Origin: DASUXY01 sp036377675
Lineage (GTDB): Bacteria; Bacillota; Bacilli; Bacillales; Amphibacillaceae
Assembly (NCBI GenBank): GCA_036377675.1
Contig: DASUXY010000025.1
Span: 1-41,648 of the forward strand
Reading direction: 5' to 3'
Length of the DNA stretch: 41,648 nt
Both the position numbers and the translations under genes were made by a program. Of the stretch, positions 15,453 to 24,285 are shown piece by piece. The notes under the pieces were generated by a model. That model saw only the letters and a program-made list of their open reading frames with translations, did no database searches and was not told the DNA's origin. The first letter of the stretch is position 1. Each line of letters opens with the position of its first letter.

Positions 15453-16240
15453 CGCCTCTTCCCTCCTAGCCAAATCCTTTCGCCCATCACTCTATTCTCC
15501 AGCACCCCAACATTTTCAATTTCAATGCGTATATGATCATTTTCTTTGACTAACGGAGGATCTTCGAAAACACCGACTAGTAAAAGATCACCGGCAGATA
15601 GCGTCATAAACTCTGTCACATCAACGAGCAATTGCTCCACCGAACGAACGAGATTGTTCGTATAGCTTTCTTGTTGTAATTCACCATTAATCCATACGCG
15701 AATATGTATGTCATTCGGATTATGGACAGCATCCCGCTTCATCACCCATGGACCAATCGGACAAAATCCATCACGAGCCTTTTCTTTAACAGCGGGACGA
15801 TGAACATTTTGATGAGGGATGGTGACATCATTAACGACGGTATACCCAAACACATAATCAAGCGCTCCTTCCTTCGTAACGCGTGTCGCATCTTTTCCAA
15901 TGACAATTCCTAAAGTGGCTCCTACTTCTAGCATGGAAATATCCTCTGGAAGGGGAATCGGTGCTCCGAAGCTTGTCAATGTATTTTCGGGTTTAATATA
16001 TAAAATAGGTGCGATTGGTGGTTTCTTATAAGGTTCTTGGTGCATCAATGGTTCTAAAGCTTCGTATGCTCCTTTATCGTTTAACAGCGTTCCATAAACC
16101 GTTCCTTTTACAGGTACATCGAAAGGCAGTTTGTCGATTGCATAATCAATCTCGCTGATCTCTACCGTCTCATTTGCATGATTAACTTTTCCTTCAAGCG
16201 CTTGTTCAATACCTCGAAGTCTAAAGTACACTTCGCTCAA
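15449..16240 (-). CDS. hpaG1: HpaG1, N-terminal half of the HpaG isomerase/decarboxylase
   Basis: This 263-residue protein of the fumarylacetoacetate hydrolase family corresponds to the N-terminal domain of fused HpaG. Matching segments are VKGTVYGTLLNDKGAYEAL, PYKKPPIAPILYIKPENTL, GATLGIVIGKDATRV, FGYTVVNDVTIP, HRPAVKEKARDGFCPIGPWV and LSAGDLLLVG. About 40 extra residues precede the domain. The start is TTG 16240 behind GAGGAGTGATGAGCG; an in-frame ATG is not available nearby. It overlaps hpaG2 by four bases, so the pair replaces the fused enterobacterial enzyme. Confidence 0.88.
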   Translation of the reverse strand: MSEVYFRLRGIEQALEGKVNHANETVEISEIDYAIDKLPFDVPVKGTVYGTLLNDKGAYEALEPLMHQEPYKKPPIAPILYIKPENTLTSFGAPIPLPEDISMLEVGATLGIVIGKDATRVTKEGALDYVFGYTVVNDVTIPHQNVHRPAVKEKARDGFCPIGPWVMKRDAVHNPNDIHIRVWINGELQQESYTNNLVRSVEQLLVDVTEFMTLSAGDLLLVGVFEDPPLVKENDHIRIEIENVGVLENRVMGERIWLGGKRR

Positions 16241-16317
16241 CGCTCATCACTCCTCATTGAATTCATCTGAAACGTATTTTGACTATGGAATCTTACCGTT
16301 ACCAGGTTTTAAACCTA

Positions 16318-16344
16318 ATCAGACCAGCCAACTACTGGCCTGAT
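16318..16344 (-). other. Hairpin between hpaC and hpaG1
   Basis: ATCAGACCAG (16318-16327) and CTGGCCTGAT (16335-16344) form a 10-pair stem with one G-U pair in RNA and a 7-base loop, in the 118-base gap between hpaC and hpaG1. There is no T tract, so it is more likely an mRNA processing or stability element, or partial attenuation, than a full terminator. Confidence 0.45.
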
Positions 16345-16358
16345 GGGTATGTTTTCAT

Positions 16359-16823
16359 TTAAACAGATTGATAGAGACCGTACTGACCGCCAAAAAATGT
16401 TAATGGGGTATCCTCCTTCCACGTCACATGCAGAACCTTTCCAATGTATAACGTATGGTCTCCTACTTGATATGATTCATAAACATCACAAGCAATCGAA
16501 GCTAAAGAGTCTTTAATAATCGGTATGTTTTTAACGTAATCAAAATCAATTTCTCGTTTCTCTTTTGTTTGCCCTGCGAAATGCATCGAAATGTCTTGTT
16601 GGCTTTCAGATAATATACTTACGGCAAATTTCCCTGATGTGCTAATTTTATGGAGCATATTCGCCTCGTTGTCGATGGAAACCGTGATTAATTTTGGATT
16701 TAAAGATACAGACATAAACGCATTCGCGGTCATTCCATGAATACCTTCTTCTGTTTTCGTTGTAACGACCGTAACACCCGTGACAAACTTCCCCATCGTC
16801 TTTCGAAAATCGCGATCATCCAT
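16359..16823 (-). CDS. hpaC: HpaC, flavin reductase of 4-hydroxyphenylacetate hydroxylase
   Basis: This 154-residue flavin reductase-like domain protein shows RKTMGKFVTGVTVVTTKTEEGIHGMTANAFMSVSLNPKLITVSIDNEANM, the FMN/FAD-binding block of the short-chain NAD(P)H:flavin oxidoreductases. The later blocks SGKFAVSILSESQQDISMHFAG and VGDHTLYIGKVLHV also match. It supplies reduced FAD to HpaB. It lies 20 bases downstream of hpaD in the same operon, with GGAGGGAGTC ahead of the ATG. Length agrees with the family. Confidence 0.92.
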   Translation of the reverse strand: MDDRDFRKTMGKFVTGVTVVTTKTEEGIHGMTANAFMSVSLNPKLITVSIDNEANMLHKISTSGKFAVSILSESQQDISMHFAGQTKEKREIDFDYVKNIPIIKDSLASIACDVYESYQVGDHTLYIGKVLHVTWKEDTPLTFFGGQYGLYQSV

Positions 16824-16843
16824 GATGACTCCCTCCTAGTCAC

Positions 16844-17830
16844 TTACAAAATAAATTCCGGCTTATATTGGCTTAATATAGCAGGGGTTTGTTCTACTTG
16901 TTCACCCGTTAAAATATGTCGTACCGGTGTTGCTTCAGCGAACCACGTATCAGGTGCCTCGTGCCCCCAAAATGTTTGTCGTGTTGGATCGTTCACATCC
17001 CAACGAACCGGCTTGAAATCAGGGTCGCTCGTCAAATAATCTCCGTTATATAACTCAATGCGATGACCATCCGGATCCCGTAAATATAAGAAAAAAGCAT
17101 TGGATAAACCATGCCGACCTGGGCCACGCTCAATATGTTCTGCCATCCCCATCGCAGCTAGAACATCACATGCATGAATTAAAGCCATCGGATCTGACAA
17201 CCAAAACCCAATATGATGCAGGCGTGGTCCATCACCATTCATAAACGCTTGGTCATGCACGCTCGGCTTTCGATGTAACCATACGGCCCATAACTTCCCG
17301 TCCTTTTCATCTGTATACTCTGAACATGAAAAGCCTAATTCCTCTTTAAAAAAATCATTTGCCTGTTGTACATCGGACACGAAACAATTGAAGTGGTCAA
17401 TTCGTTGCACACGAGCACCCTTATATAAATCGTACCTTTGTAACAGACGTTCAACAGGAGTTATGTCAGCGAAAAACTCAAGAGGAAGTCCACCGACTGC
17501 TTGAACACGGAGAGATCTCCCAATCGCATGCTGGCTTCCTTTCTCCATCCATTTCGTTTGATATCCTTTTTCAGTAAATAGCTTTTCCAGCGCTTCTAAG
17601 TCTCGGTCAGAAGCTACTTTATAACTTAAAATTTCCAAAGTAGGTTGAGATGCCTTTTTTAAGACAAGGCTATGGTGTGTATGCTCTTCTAAACCACGCA
17701 AATAAATATGATTAGCGTCTGACTCTGTCTCCACAAAACCAAGTGCATCGACATAAAATTTCCTCGAAGCTTCTAAATCGGTCACATGTAAGATGGACCG
17801 AGCCGCTCTAATAATATTGAAATCCATCAT
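16844..17830 (-). CDS. hpaD: HpaD, 3,4-dihydroxyphenylacetate 2,3-dioxygenase (VOC type)
   Basis: This 328-residue type I extradiol dioxygenase has two vicinal-oxygen-chelate domains. The N-terminal domain (about 8-125) is non-catalytic. The C-terminal domain carries the Fe ligands: RIDHFNCFVSDV (His146), PRLHHIGFWLSD (His206) and DPDGHRIELYNGDY (Glu259). It opens homoprotocatechuate at the 2,3 bond to 5-carboxymethyl-2-hydroxymuconate semialdehyde. It resembles the Brevibacterium/Arthrobacter HPCD type rather than the unrelated enterobacterial HpaD fold. It lies between hpaB (129 bases upstream) and hpaC. Two adjacent ATGs (17830, 17827) follow AAGGGGG. Confidence 0.92.
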   Translation of the reverse strand: MMDFNIIRAARSILHVTDLEASRKFYVDALGFVETESDANHIYLRGLEEHTHHSLVLKKASQPTLEILSYKVASDRDLEALEKLFTEKGYQTKWMEKGSQHAIGRSLRVQAVGGLPLEFFADITPVERLLQRYDLYKGARVQRIDHFNCFVSDVQQANDFFKEELGFSCSEYTDEKDGKLWAVWLHRKPSVHDQAFMNGDGPRLHHIGFWLSDPMALIHACDVLAAMGMAEHIERGPGRHGLSNAFFLYLRDPDGHRIELYNGDYLTSDPDFKPVRWDVNDPTRQTFWGHEAPDTWFAEATPVRHILTGEQVEQTPAILSQYKPEFIL

Positions 17831-17959
17831 CTTTCCCCCTTTAAACGTGTATGGACACTAATGTAAATTCCTGTTTCATTTAAAAAGCCGGTTTGACAAC
17901 AAGCTAAGAAAAGCAACAAACGCAATTTCATTTGCACAACTCATCGTTCCATGTTTACA

Positions 17960-19420
17960 TCATAACTTTACACCGGTAGATGTTTTTAAAAAATCTTTTA
18001 TATATTTTTTATATTTATCTTTTTCAAATCCGTCAAAGTACGTCATCCCCATACGGATGGGATCTCCGAAGAAATAATATTCATAATGCGTCTGTCGAGC
18101 ACCAAAGGCACTTAACGTTAAATCCCACGCTAGACGGAATAGTTGAACGCGCTCGTAGCCTTCAACATTTCTCCCTTGTAATCCACGATGAATAATTGGG
18201 CCTATTTCATCATGATCAAAATCAGCCTGAGTTGGTATGCCCATCAGTCCAGATGCACCTAACACGCGGACAATTTCGACCAAGCTAGGATATATACGTG
18301 GATACCAATTTCTGGCCGCATCTAACGCAGAAAAATCCGGGGTCATTGTTCCTGATTCGTCGAGCTTTGCATTGTGCTCAGCACGATAAAGGTGCGATTT
18401 CATCGTTTCTAAAACTAACATGATTTCCGTTCCTTTATCTTTTACGTGCTGAAATTGATCAATCCCAATCGCATCCATAATGCTTAATGCTACACCGAGG
18501 ATGAATTCTGTTTTTACGATATTTTTTGCAACGACTTGATGGGACATATGGACGACAGCATTTGTCTCATGAAAGGTCCGATTACATATAGAGGAATTCC
18601 CACAAATAAATACGCGCTCCCACGGTATGAAAACGTTTTCAAAGGAGACGATCGTGTCACCCTCTTCAAAACGAGATGATAACGGATGGTCCCAATTGTT
18701 TTTCCCATAATCAAACGACTCCCGGCTTATATGTTTTAAACCAGGTGCATTGTTGGGCACAACAAAAGCTAATGAGTATGGATCATCCCATTCACCCGCT
18801 TTCTTCACCGTCGAAGGAAAGACGAGTGTTTCATCGGTAATCGCACCTTGAGTTGCCAACAGCCGAATCCCATCAACAATAATACCGTCGTCACGCTCTT
18901 CAACTAAATGCAAAGCGACATTCGCATCTTTTTGTTCATGGGTGCTTTTCGCACGATTCACTTGCGGATGAATTAACGTATGTGTCAAGCTAATATCATT
19001 TTCCCTCGCGTATTCATAATAATTGCGTGCGTTTTCTGCAAAACGTGGATCCGCTTCTGCAAAGATACGGTTATTCATTCCCATCGCCATCACTTCTGCA
19101 TTCAAATAATCTGGCGAACGACCCATCATCCCTCCCGATGTCCTCGCCCATTCGGTAATCGCTTCTCTTCGTGCAATTAAGTCATCAATTGACGTTGGAT
19201 GCAAAAAAGTCATTCCTACTTCGTTACCTGTCGTCGGGGAGGTATACAACATTTTATCTCGCTTTTCATGCTGTAAATCATACAAATATGCCATTGACTT
19301 TACGACATTTTTAAGCGCTGGATGTTCCGTTACATCATCGACTCGCTCCCCGTGTATATACACATTATTTTTTGATTTTTTTAACCGTTCCATATACTGT
19401 TTTCCTGTTTTCGCTCCCAT
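17960..19420 (-). CDS. hpaB: HpaB, 4-hydroxyphenylacetate 3-monooxygenase, oxygenase subunit
   Basis: This 486-residue FADH2-dependent monooxygenase of the HpaB/PvcC family has an acyl-CoA-dehydrogenase-like fold. Typical segments are GKQYMERLKKSKNNVYIHGE, NEVGMTFLHPTSIDDLIARR, LTHTLIHPQVNRAKS, VNFIPWERVF-like FENVFIPWERVFICGN and GRNVEGYERVQLFRLAWDL. It hydroxylates 4-hydroxyphenylacetate to homoprotocatechuate using reduced flavin from HpaC. The start at 19420 is chosen over 19444 because AAGGGAGGAAAAGTA precedes it. It is first in the upper operon and divergent from lysR. Related enzymes act on chloro- or nitrophenols, but the neighbours fix the substrate here. Confidence 0.93.
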   Translation of the reverse strand: MGAKTGKQYMERLKKSKNNVYIHGERVDDVTEHPALKNVVKSMAYLYDLQHEKRDKMLYTSPTTGNEVGMTFLHPTSIDDLIARREAITEWARTSGGMMGRSPDYLNAEVMAMGMNNRIFAEADPRFAENARNYYEYARENDISLTHTLIHPQVNRAKSTHEQKDANVALHLVEERDDGIIVDGIRLLATQGAITDETLVFPSTVKKAGEWDDPYSLAFVVPNNAPGLKHISRESFDYGKNNWDHPLSSRFEEGDTIVSFENVFIPWERVFICGNSSICNRTFHETNAVVHMSHQVVAKNIVKTEFILGVALSIMDAIGIDQFQHVKDKGTEIMLVLETMKSHLYRAEHNAKLDESGTMTPDFSALDAARNWYPRIYPSLVEIVRVLGASGLMGIPTQADFDHDEIGPIIHRGLQGRNVEGYERVQLFRLAWDLTLSAFGARQTHYEYYFFGDPIRMGMTYFDGFEKDKYKKYIKDFLKTSTGVKL

Positions 19421-19557
19421 TACTTTTCCTCCCTTATTAAACATTCATAGTCAACACCTTTGGAACGAAATTCCTTTAAATCTTTAGTCCAAATCTCCCC
19501 TCACGAGGGACCTAGCTTTATATTTTTCAAACCGAAAAATTTTTCTGTCAATTTAAT

Positions 19558-19580
19558 TATCATATATGTTATGGTATATG
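19558..19580. promoter_or_regulatory. Second copy of the hpa operator, between hpaB and lysR
   Basis: The site reads TATCATATAT-GTT-ATGGTATA and then TG, with CATATA/TATATG arms (19561-19566, 19575-19580). It matches the lyase-hpaE operator in 17 of 21 positions. On the minus strand its TATGAT (19564-19559) is placed like the -10 at 10347-10342. No good -35 is seen 17 bases upstream (TATTTT), as expected if LysR must activate hpaB. Confidence 0.65.
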
Positions 19581-19642
19581 TAAAATATCTTTTTGATTGC
19601 TAATGTATATTTAAAAAATATACTCACTGGAGGGAGCGTTAT

Positions 19643-20521
19643 ATGAACGTAAGACAGCTACATTATTTTTATACGATTGCCAACGAAGGGCAAATTACCC
19701 GAGCAGCAAAAAAGCTGCATATGGCACAACCACCATTAAGTCAAGCTTTAAAAGCGTTAGAAAATGACCTCGGTGTTCTCCTATTTGACAGACACGGCAG
19801 AAAAATGGAATTGACGAAGGCTGGTAAAGTATTGTTCGAACGAGCTACACATATTTTCCAAACAATCGATGATACGAAAACCGAAGTCAAAGAAATAGGT
19901 CATGGCGTTAGTGGATCATTATCCATCGGCTGTGTGAAGTCATGTTTTTCCTACTTGATACGGAATATTCGTTTATTCCGCACAGTTTATCCAAAGATTA
20001 CGTTTAAATTGACAGAAGGGGATTCATTTCAGCTCACAGAACAATTGAAAAAGCGCGATATCGAACTGGCGATTGTACGATTACCATTAGAAATAGATGA
20101 TTATGCTTCATACAAAATAGCAACTGAAAAATACGTTGCCGTTTTACCGGAAAAATGGGCAAAAAAATGGCACAAAACAGCCATTTCGATTGAAGAGCTT
20201 ACCAACATGCCTTTATTGTTGTTACATCGTATGAGTGGCCGCGGACAATATGAAGTCATTATTGAAGCCTTTCAAAAACGAGGATTGAAACCAAACATTA
20301 TTTGTGAATCTCCAAATGTGGATATGATTTTAGGTTTAGTTAACGAGGAAATCGGTGTCACCATCATTCCCCAATCCTCATTATTAACATTTCATCATAG
20401 TGGATTAAAAATACTTCCTCTTCTTGATGCTACGATTGAATCTGAGTCCATGATCATCTGGCTCGAAGATCGTTACCTCTCCAAAAGTGCTATCCAGTTC
20501 ATCGAAATGTTTGAAACGTAA
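19643..20521 (+). CDS. LysR-family transcriptional regulator
   Basis: This 292-residue LTTR has an N-terminal helix-turn-helix (MNVRQLHYFYTIANEGQITR, AAKKLHMAQPPLSQALKALENDLGVLLFDRHGRKMELTKAG, residues 1-62) and a periplasmic-binding-like effector domain (about 92-290). It reads away from hpaB with 222 bases between the two starts, the standard LTTR arrangement. It is therefore the likely activator of the upper hpa operon in response to the substrate. GGAGGGAGCGTTAT precedes the ATG. The shared hpa operator lies 63 bases upstream and may couple it to the GntR regulator. Confidence 0.88.
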   Translation: MNVRQLHYFYTIANEGQITRAAKKLHMAQPPLSQALKALENDLGVLLFDRHGRKMELTKAGKVLFERATHIFQTIDDTKTEVKEIGHGVSGSLSIGCVKSCFSYLIRNIRLFRTVYPKITFKLTEGDSFQLTEQLKKRDIELAIVRLPLEIDDYASYKIATEKYVAVLPEKWAKKWHKTAISIEELTNMPLLLLHRMSGRGQYEVIIEAFQKRGLKPNIICESPNVDMILGLVNEEIGVTIIPQSSLLTFHHSGLKILPLLDATIESESMIIWLEDRYLSKSAIQFIEMFET

Positions 20522-20592
20522 CGACTCAACTACGCATCAAATTTTTAAACAAAAAAGCTTGTAAAGAAATTTATATGATAAAATAATCGTAG

Positions 20593-20778
20593 TTTATAAA
20601 CAAAATCTTACCCTTGGTTGACGCCGTCGATTCAAAGGTCGGAAAAGGGTCGGTTTCCTTTACACTTCCACTTGCAGACCAACAACAGATAGCAAATCTC
20701 CTCAGTAACCGAATAGATCCTTCAACTGTAAGTTTTAAGTACCGAATGAAAACTCAGATACCAACCTATAGTTGTTAG
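20593..20778 (+). pseudogene. Orphan coding remnant of unknown family
   Basis: A 61-codon open stretch without ATG reads KVGKGSVSFTLPLADQQQIA, NLLSNRIDPSTVSFKYRMKT and QIPTYSC before a stop. It has normal protein composition but no ribosome binding site, and the upstream part is missing. It looks like the 3' end of a lost gene. I do not recognise it. Confidence 0.3.
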
Positions 20779-20797
20779 GCATTCCGAGTGAACAAGA

Positions 20798-20932
20798 AAA
20801 GAGACTGGGACAAAACTCTTTTAAAATGAATAAAGCCGCATGAAATCTAATTTAAAAACCTTGATTTCATGCGGTTCTATTTTTATGATTTAATCTAAAT
20901 CAATTTATTTTTAACTTATGTCCCGGCTCTTT
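20798..20932. repeat. Intergenic inverted-repeat element / double hairpin
   Basis: The outer arms AAAGAGACTGGGACA (from 20798) and TGTCCCGGCTCTTT (to 20932) are imperfect inverted repeats. Inside them CCGCATGAAATC (20836-20847) and GATTTCATGCGG (20863-20874) form a perfect 12-base stem followed by TTCTATTTTTATG. GAGACTGGGACA-ended repeats of this type occur between genes in many Firmicutes. It may also terminate lysR and the convergent adhesin gene. Confidence 0.6.
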
Positions 20933-20941
20933 CTTTAATTC

Positions 20942-23327
20942 TTATTCTTCCTCGTTTGCTCTAGGTCTTTTTTTCAAGAAAAAGGCTAATCCACCACCTG
21001 CCACAATTAGGATTGCTCCAAGCAGTAACATATTAAACATTTTTGTTGCAGTGCTTGGCAACTTCTCTCCATCTATTTGATTTTTATCACTAACAGGGGC
21101 ACCTGGTTCACTTGGTTCACCTGGTTCGCCTGGTTCACCCGGTTCGCCCGGTTCACCTGGTTCACCTGGTGTGAAGTAAATTCCTGCATCCCACGTCATA
21201 TCATCCACGGTTAAGTTGATCAGCCCTGTACGACCTGTTTCCGGATTTGCGTTGGAATCTTTCGCAGGGTTGTCACCTTGTTTTTCTTTTGTGAATTCGT
21301 AACCTTTTGGTAACACGAATTCAACTTCATATTCACCCGGTTCTAAGTCTGTGAAAATGTACTTTCCATTTTCATCTGTTGTCGTTGTTGCAATTTGCTT
21401 ACCGTCTTTATCGAGTAAATGTACCGTAACACCTGCGACACCTTCTTCATCTTCGTCTTGGATACCGTTACGGTTTTCATCTAACCAGACATAATCCCCG
21501 AGTGAAACGAGTGGTTTTTCCTTCACTTCAACGCCTACTTTTAACGGCTCTACGGGGTTCAACCAGCGCTGATTATCTATCCGTTGTGATGTATGAGCAA
21601 ATGAGTTCCATGCGACTTCTCCTACATTCGCCTCTTCTGGCGCCTTCATCGTCCAAGTAAATTCTTCTACCTGACCTGGTTCGATTACATAACCTTTATT
21701 AAATTCAAATTTTAAAGCTGTAACTTCGGATAAATTGCTTGGAGGATCAATTGTCCAATTATTATTCGGATTTTCCTCTCCATTTTCCTCCATTTCAATC
21801 GTATCATTTGTACTATATTTGACTGTCATATAGTCTGGGACTTCGATCGGTTCTGTTAAGAGAGGAGTCCATTCGCTTAAACGTTTTTCTGTTGTTGTGA
21901 CTCCGGTATCACCAATATGTGGTAAAACATCAATTACATACATGTTTTCCATCGTAACATTACCTGTATTTTCAATCACAATTTTATATTGTAAGTGACC
22001 ACCTTTTGTCGTCTCACCTACAACTGGAGTACGTGACCACTCTTCATCTAAGTCACCTTTCACCCATTTCATTGCATCCATACTCGGATTGGCGGTAGTA
22101 CTAAATCCGTGTGTCGTTGAGTCTTCAATTCTTTCAGGTTCTTCATCTAAAGGTGTATAGTTAGCTACGGCAATGTTTTCCACTTCTGTTCCTACGGCAA
22201 TGTTGTCTGGATACGTTACGGTTACTTCAAATATTAATCCATTTCTCTCTTGTTGTTGTTCAATCGACAAGTTACCTAAATCCCAACGAACGGTATGTGT
22301 CGCTTCATCATATTCACCATCATCAGTAGCTGAAACAAAAACGGCTTCCTCAGGCAATTGATCTTCAACAAGTACATCTTCGATACTTAAAACGCCGTGA
22401 TTGTCTCTCCATTTATTATTGGAAAATACAATCTCATAAGTAACTTCATCACCTGGACTAGGTATTCCATTTGGAGATAGTTTAAACTTACCTATTTCCC
22501 AATCGGCTTCAGCTGTTGCTGTCGTCGTTACTGGGTCTGATGTTTGCTTTTAGTTCACTATCGACGATTAAGTCCGCAGCCACTGTAGCTTCTGTTCCAT
22601 TTGGTGTTACATAGTTCGGAAACTTCGCTTTAAAGCTAACAATACCATGGGATCCACCCTCAATATTCTCTTTAAATGTAAATGTTAACTTATGCGTTTC
22701 TTCATCATAATGATAGCTCTCAATATGTTCAGTTAGTCCAACACCTTCATTGAATTCTATTTCATCAGGTAATTGAATTTCAATAACCGAATGCTTAAAT
22801 GTTTCCTGTACACTTCTAAAGCCGTATTCGACTTCGTAAGTAAATGTTTCACCTGACCTTACTTCTTCAGGTGTACTCCACATATCTAGAAAAAATCCTG
22901 CTGACATAGGAGTAATCTTTTTCTTGTCTTTTTGTTTTGATTGTTTCTGAGTTTCTACTTTCTTTTCTTTATCTTCACTTTTTTCCTCTAGTTCTTTTTT
23001 ATCTTGTTTTTCTTTCGCTTCTTCTTGTTTAGATTCTTTCTTGCTTTCTACATTCTTTTCCCTATCCTCACTTTTTTCCTCTAAACCTTTTTCGTCCTGC
23101 CTCTTAATGACTTCTTTTGTTTCTTCATTTGATTCTTTAATAACTTGTTGTTTATCAATTTTTGGTTGTTCTACGTTTTCTTGATTCTCAACTGATAATT
23201 CAACTTCGGCTTCTTTATCTGAATCTGTCTCTTTATTACCTTCCGCAAAAACTGCTGAATAAGGTGTGATGAGACTAAATACTAACAGAAAAGCTAGAAT
23301 AATTGACGGATACTTCTGACTCTTCAA
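20942..23327 (-). pseudogene. Sortase-anchored SdrD-B/DUF11-type surface adhesin, frameshifted
   Basis: Two frames (23327-22509 and about 22545-20942) are one gene of about 795 codons split by one extra base in an A run (plus-strand 22548-22551). Removing it gives ELKQTSDPVTTTATAEADWE across the junction. Order: signal peptide (about 1-28, TTG start behind AAGGGGG), Glu/Lys-rich duplicated stalk (LEEKSEDREKNVESKKESKQ and LEEKSEDKEKKVETQKQSKQ), several adhesin/DUF11-like beta domains, an SdrD-B domain (SLGDYVWLDENRNGIQDEDE), a GEP repeat linker, and the sorting signal LPSTA-hydrophobic segment-KKRPRANEEE. It would be covalently attached to peptidoglycan by a sortase. No sortase gene lies in the window. 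Whether the frameshift is real is open. Confidence 0.8.
21101..21170 (-). repeat. Nine-base tandem repeat coding a Gly-Glu-Pro linker
   Basis: About eight tandem copies of a 9-base unit (GGTTCACCT and close variants on the plus strand) encode GEPGEPGEPGEPGEPGEP followed by SEPGAP in the adhesin, just before its sorting signal. Such wall-spanning linkers expand and contract by slippage in whole-codon steps. Confidence 0.9.
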
Positions 23328-23871
23328 ATTGAATCCCCCTTATCTTATTTTCCATGGAACATGAAGCCATAGACACACGATTATATTGAATGAGTTAGCA
23401 ATGGGCTTATGATCTGAACGATTGAATCGATTACCAATTCACCACTTATTTCCCAGGATGTTGTGATCAGTGTCTATTACAAAGTTACATACGAAACTTT
23501 AAAATCCACGAATTCAAAAAAAGTAGAGACTGTCCTTTAGCAGATAACCCAAACGAATAGTAACCTAACCTTTTTGTCAACAAATGAAAAATTTAAGTGA
23601 CTTCATCAAATCCCTCCTTTCATAGTCATCGAAATTCTCGAGTTCTTTTCTGTGGAATCATCTATCTATCCTTTGAAAAAACATTCTAACAATTTCTATA
23701 CAAACAATGAAAGCCTAAAAGTTCAGAATGGAACGAAAAGTATAAAAGGGCACAAAATTATAAACGTATACAATAGACACTTTTTAAAGTGGTTTTTATT
23801 CGATAAAATAGTTCGTATTTATATATATTAACCAAAAGACTACTTATGAACTTCTTCACCATTTATAATCC
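23328..23871. other. Gene-free stretch upstream of the adhesin
   Basis: I see no open frame with a start and ribosome binding site on either strand and no tRNA-like fold. It must contain the adhesin promoter but no clear -35/-10 pair could be fixed. The truncated regulator at its right edge suggests that this interval is a recombination junction. Confidence 0.5.
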
Positions 23872-24075
23872 TCATTCCAGCCCACTTATTTCTGGTAATT
23901 GAATATCTAAAAAGACAACATCTACTTTCTGACGTAAAATCCCTTCTCCGCCACAGATTGATTTCGTGAATGTTCCGACTACTTTAACCCCACCTATTTT
24001 ATTAAGAAGTCGATTCAAATAATCTAAAGCGAGTTGTTCATCATCTACAAGAATGGCTTTCACACGCGTATCCAT
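23872..24075 (-). pseudogene. Truncated LytTR-type response regulator (receiver domain only)
   Basis: This 67-residue fragment has the start of a receiver domain: AILVDDEQLALDYLNRLLNK (acidic pocket DDE) and VDVVFLDIQLPEISGLE with the phospho-acceptor Asp. A full receiver needs about 120 residues plus an output domain. Here the frame stops directly after GLE, and the following 500 bases hold no continuation in any phase. The DDEQLALDYL opening and FLDIQLPEISGLE resemble YehT/LytR-type regulators. It is probably a remnant left when the adhesin region was acquired. Confidence 0.7.
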
Positions 24076-24285
24076 CTTCCATGTTTTCTAAACGGAATCT
24101 TTTATAATCATCTATACTTTACCATTATTTAGGGATAAATCAAATTGTTTAAACTATTCCTATAATAGTTGGCCTGTGAAAATGGTTTCATCATAAATTG
24201 GAACTGGTATAATACAAGGTGGACGCTATGGAAAGCTACTTACTTTACATCTAAGAGAAACACATCGACATGAGGAGGAATTACA

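Noticed and set aside
19546..19551. Perfect TTGACA on the minus strand upstream of hpaB as its -35
   Set aside because: At 16-18 bases downstream there is only GAAAAA-like sequence; the nearest TATAAA is 23 bases away, too far for a sigma-A promoter.
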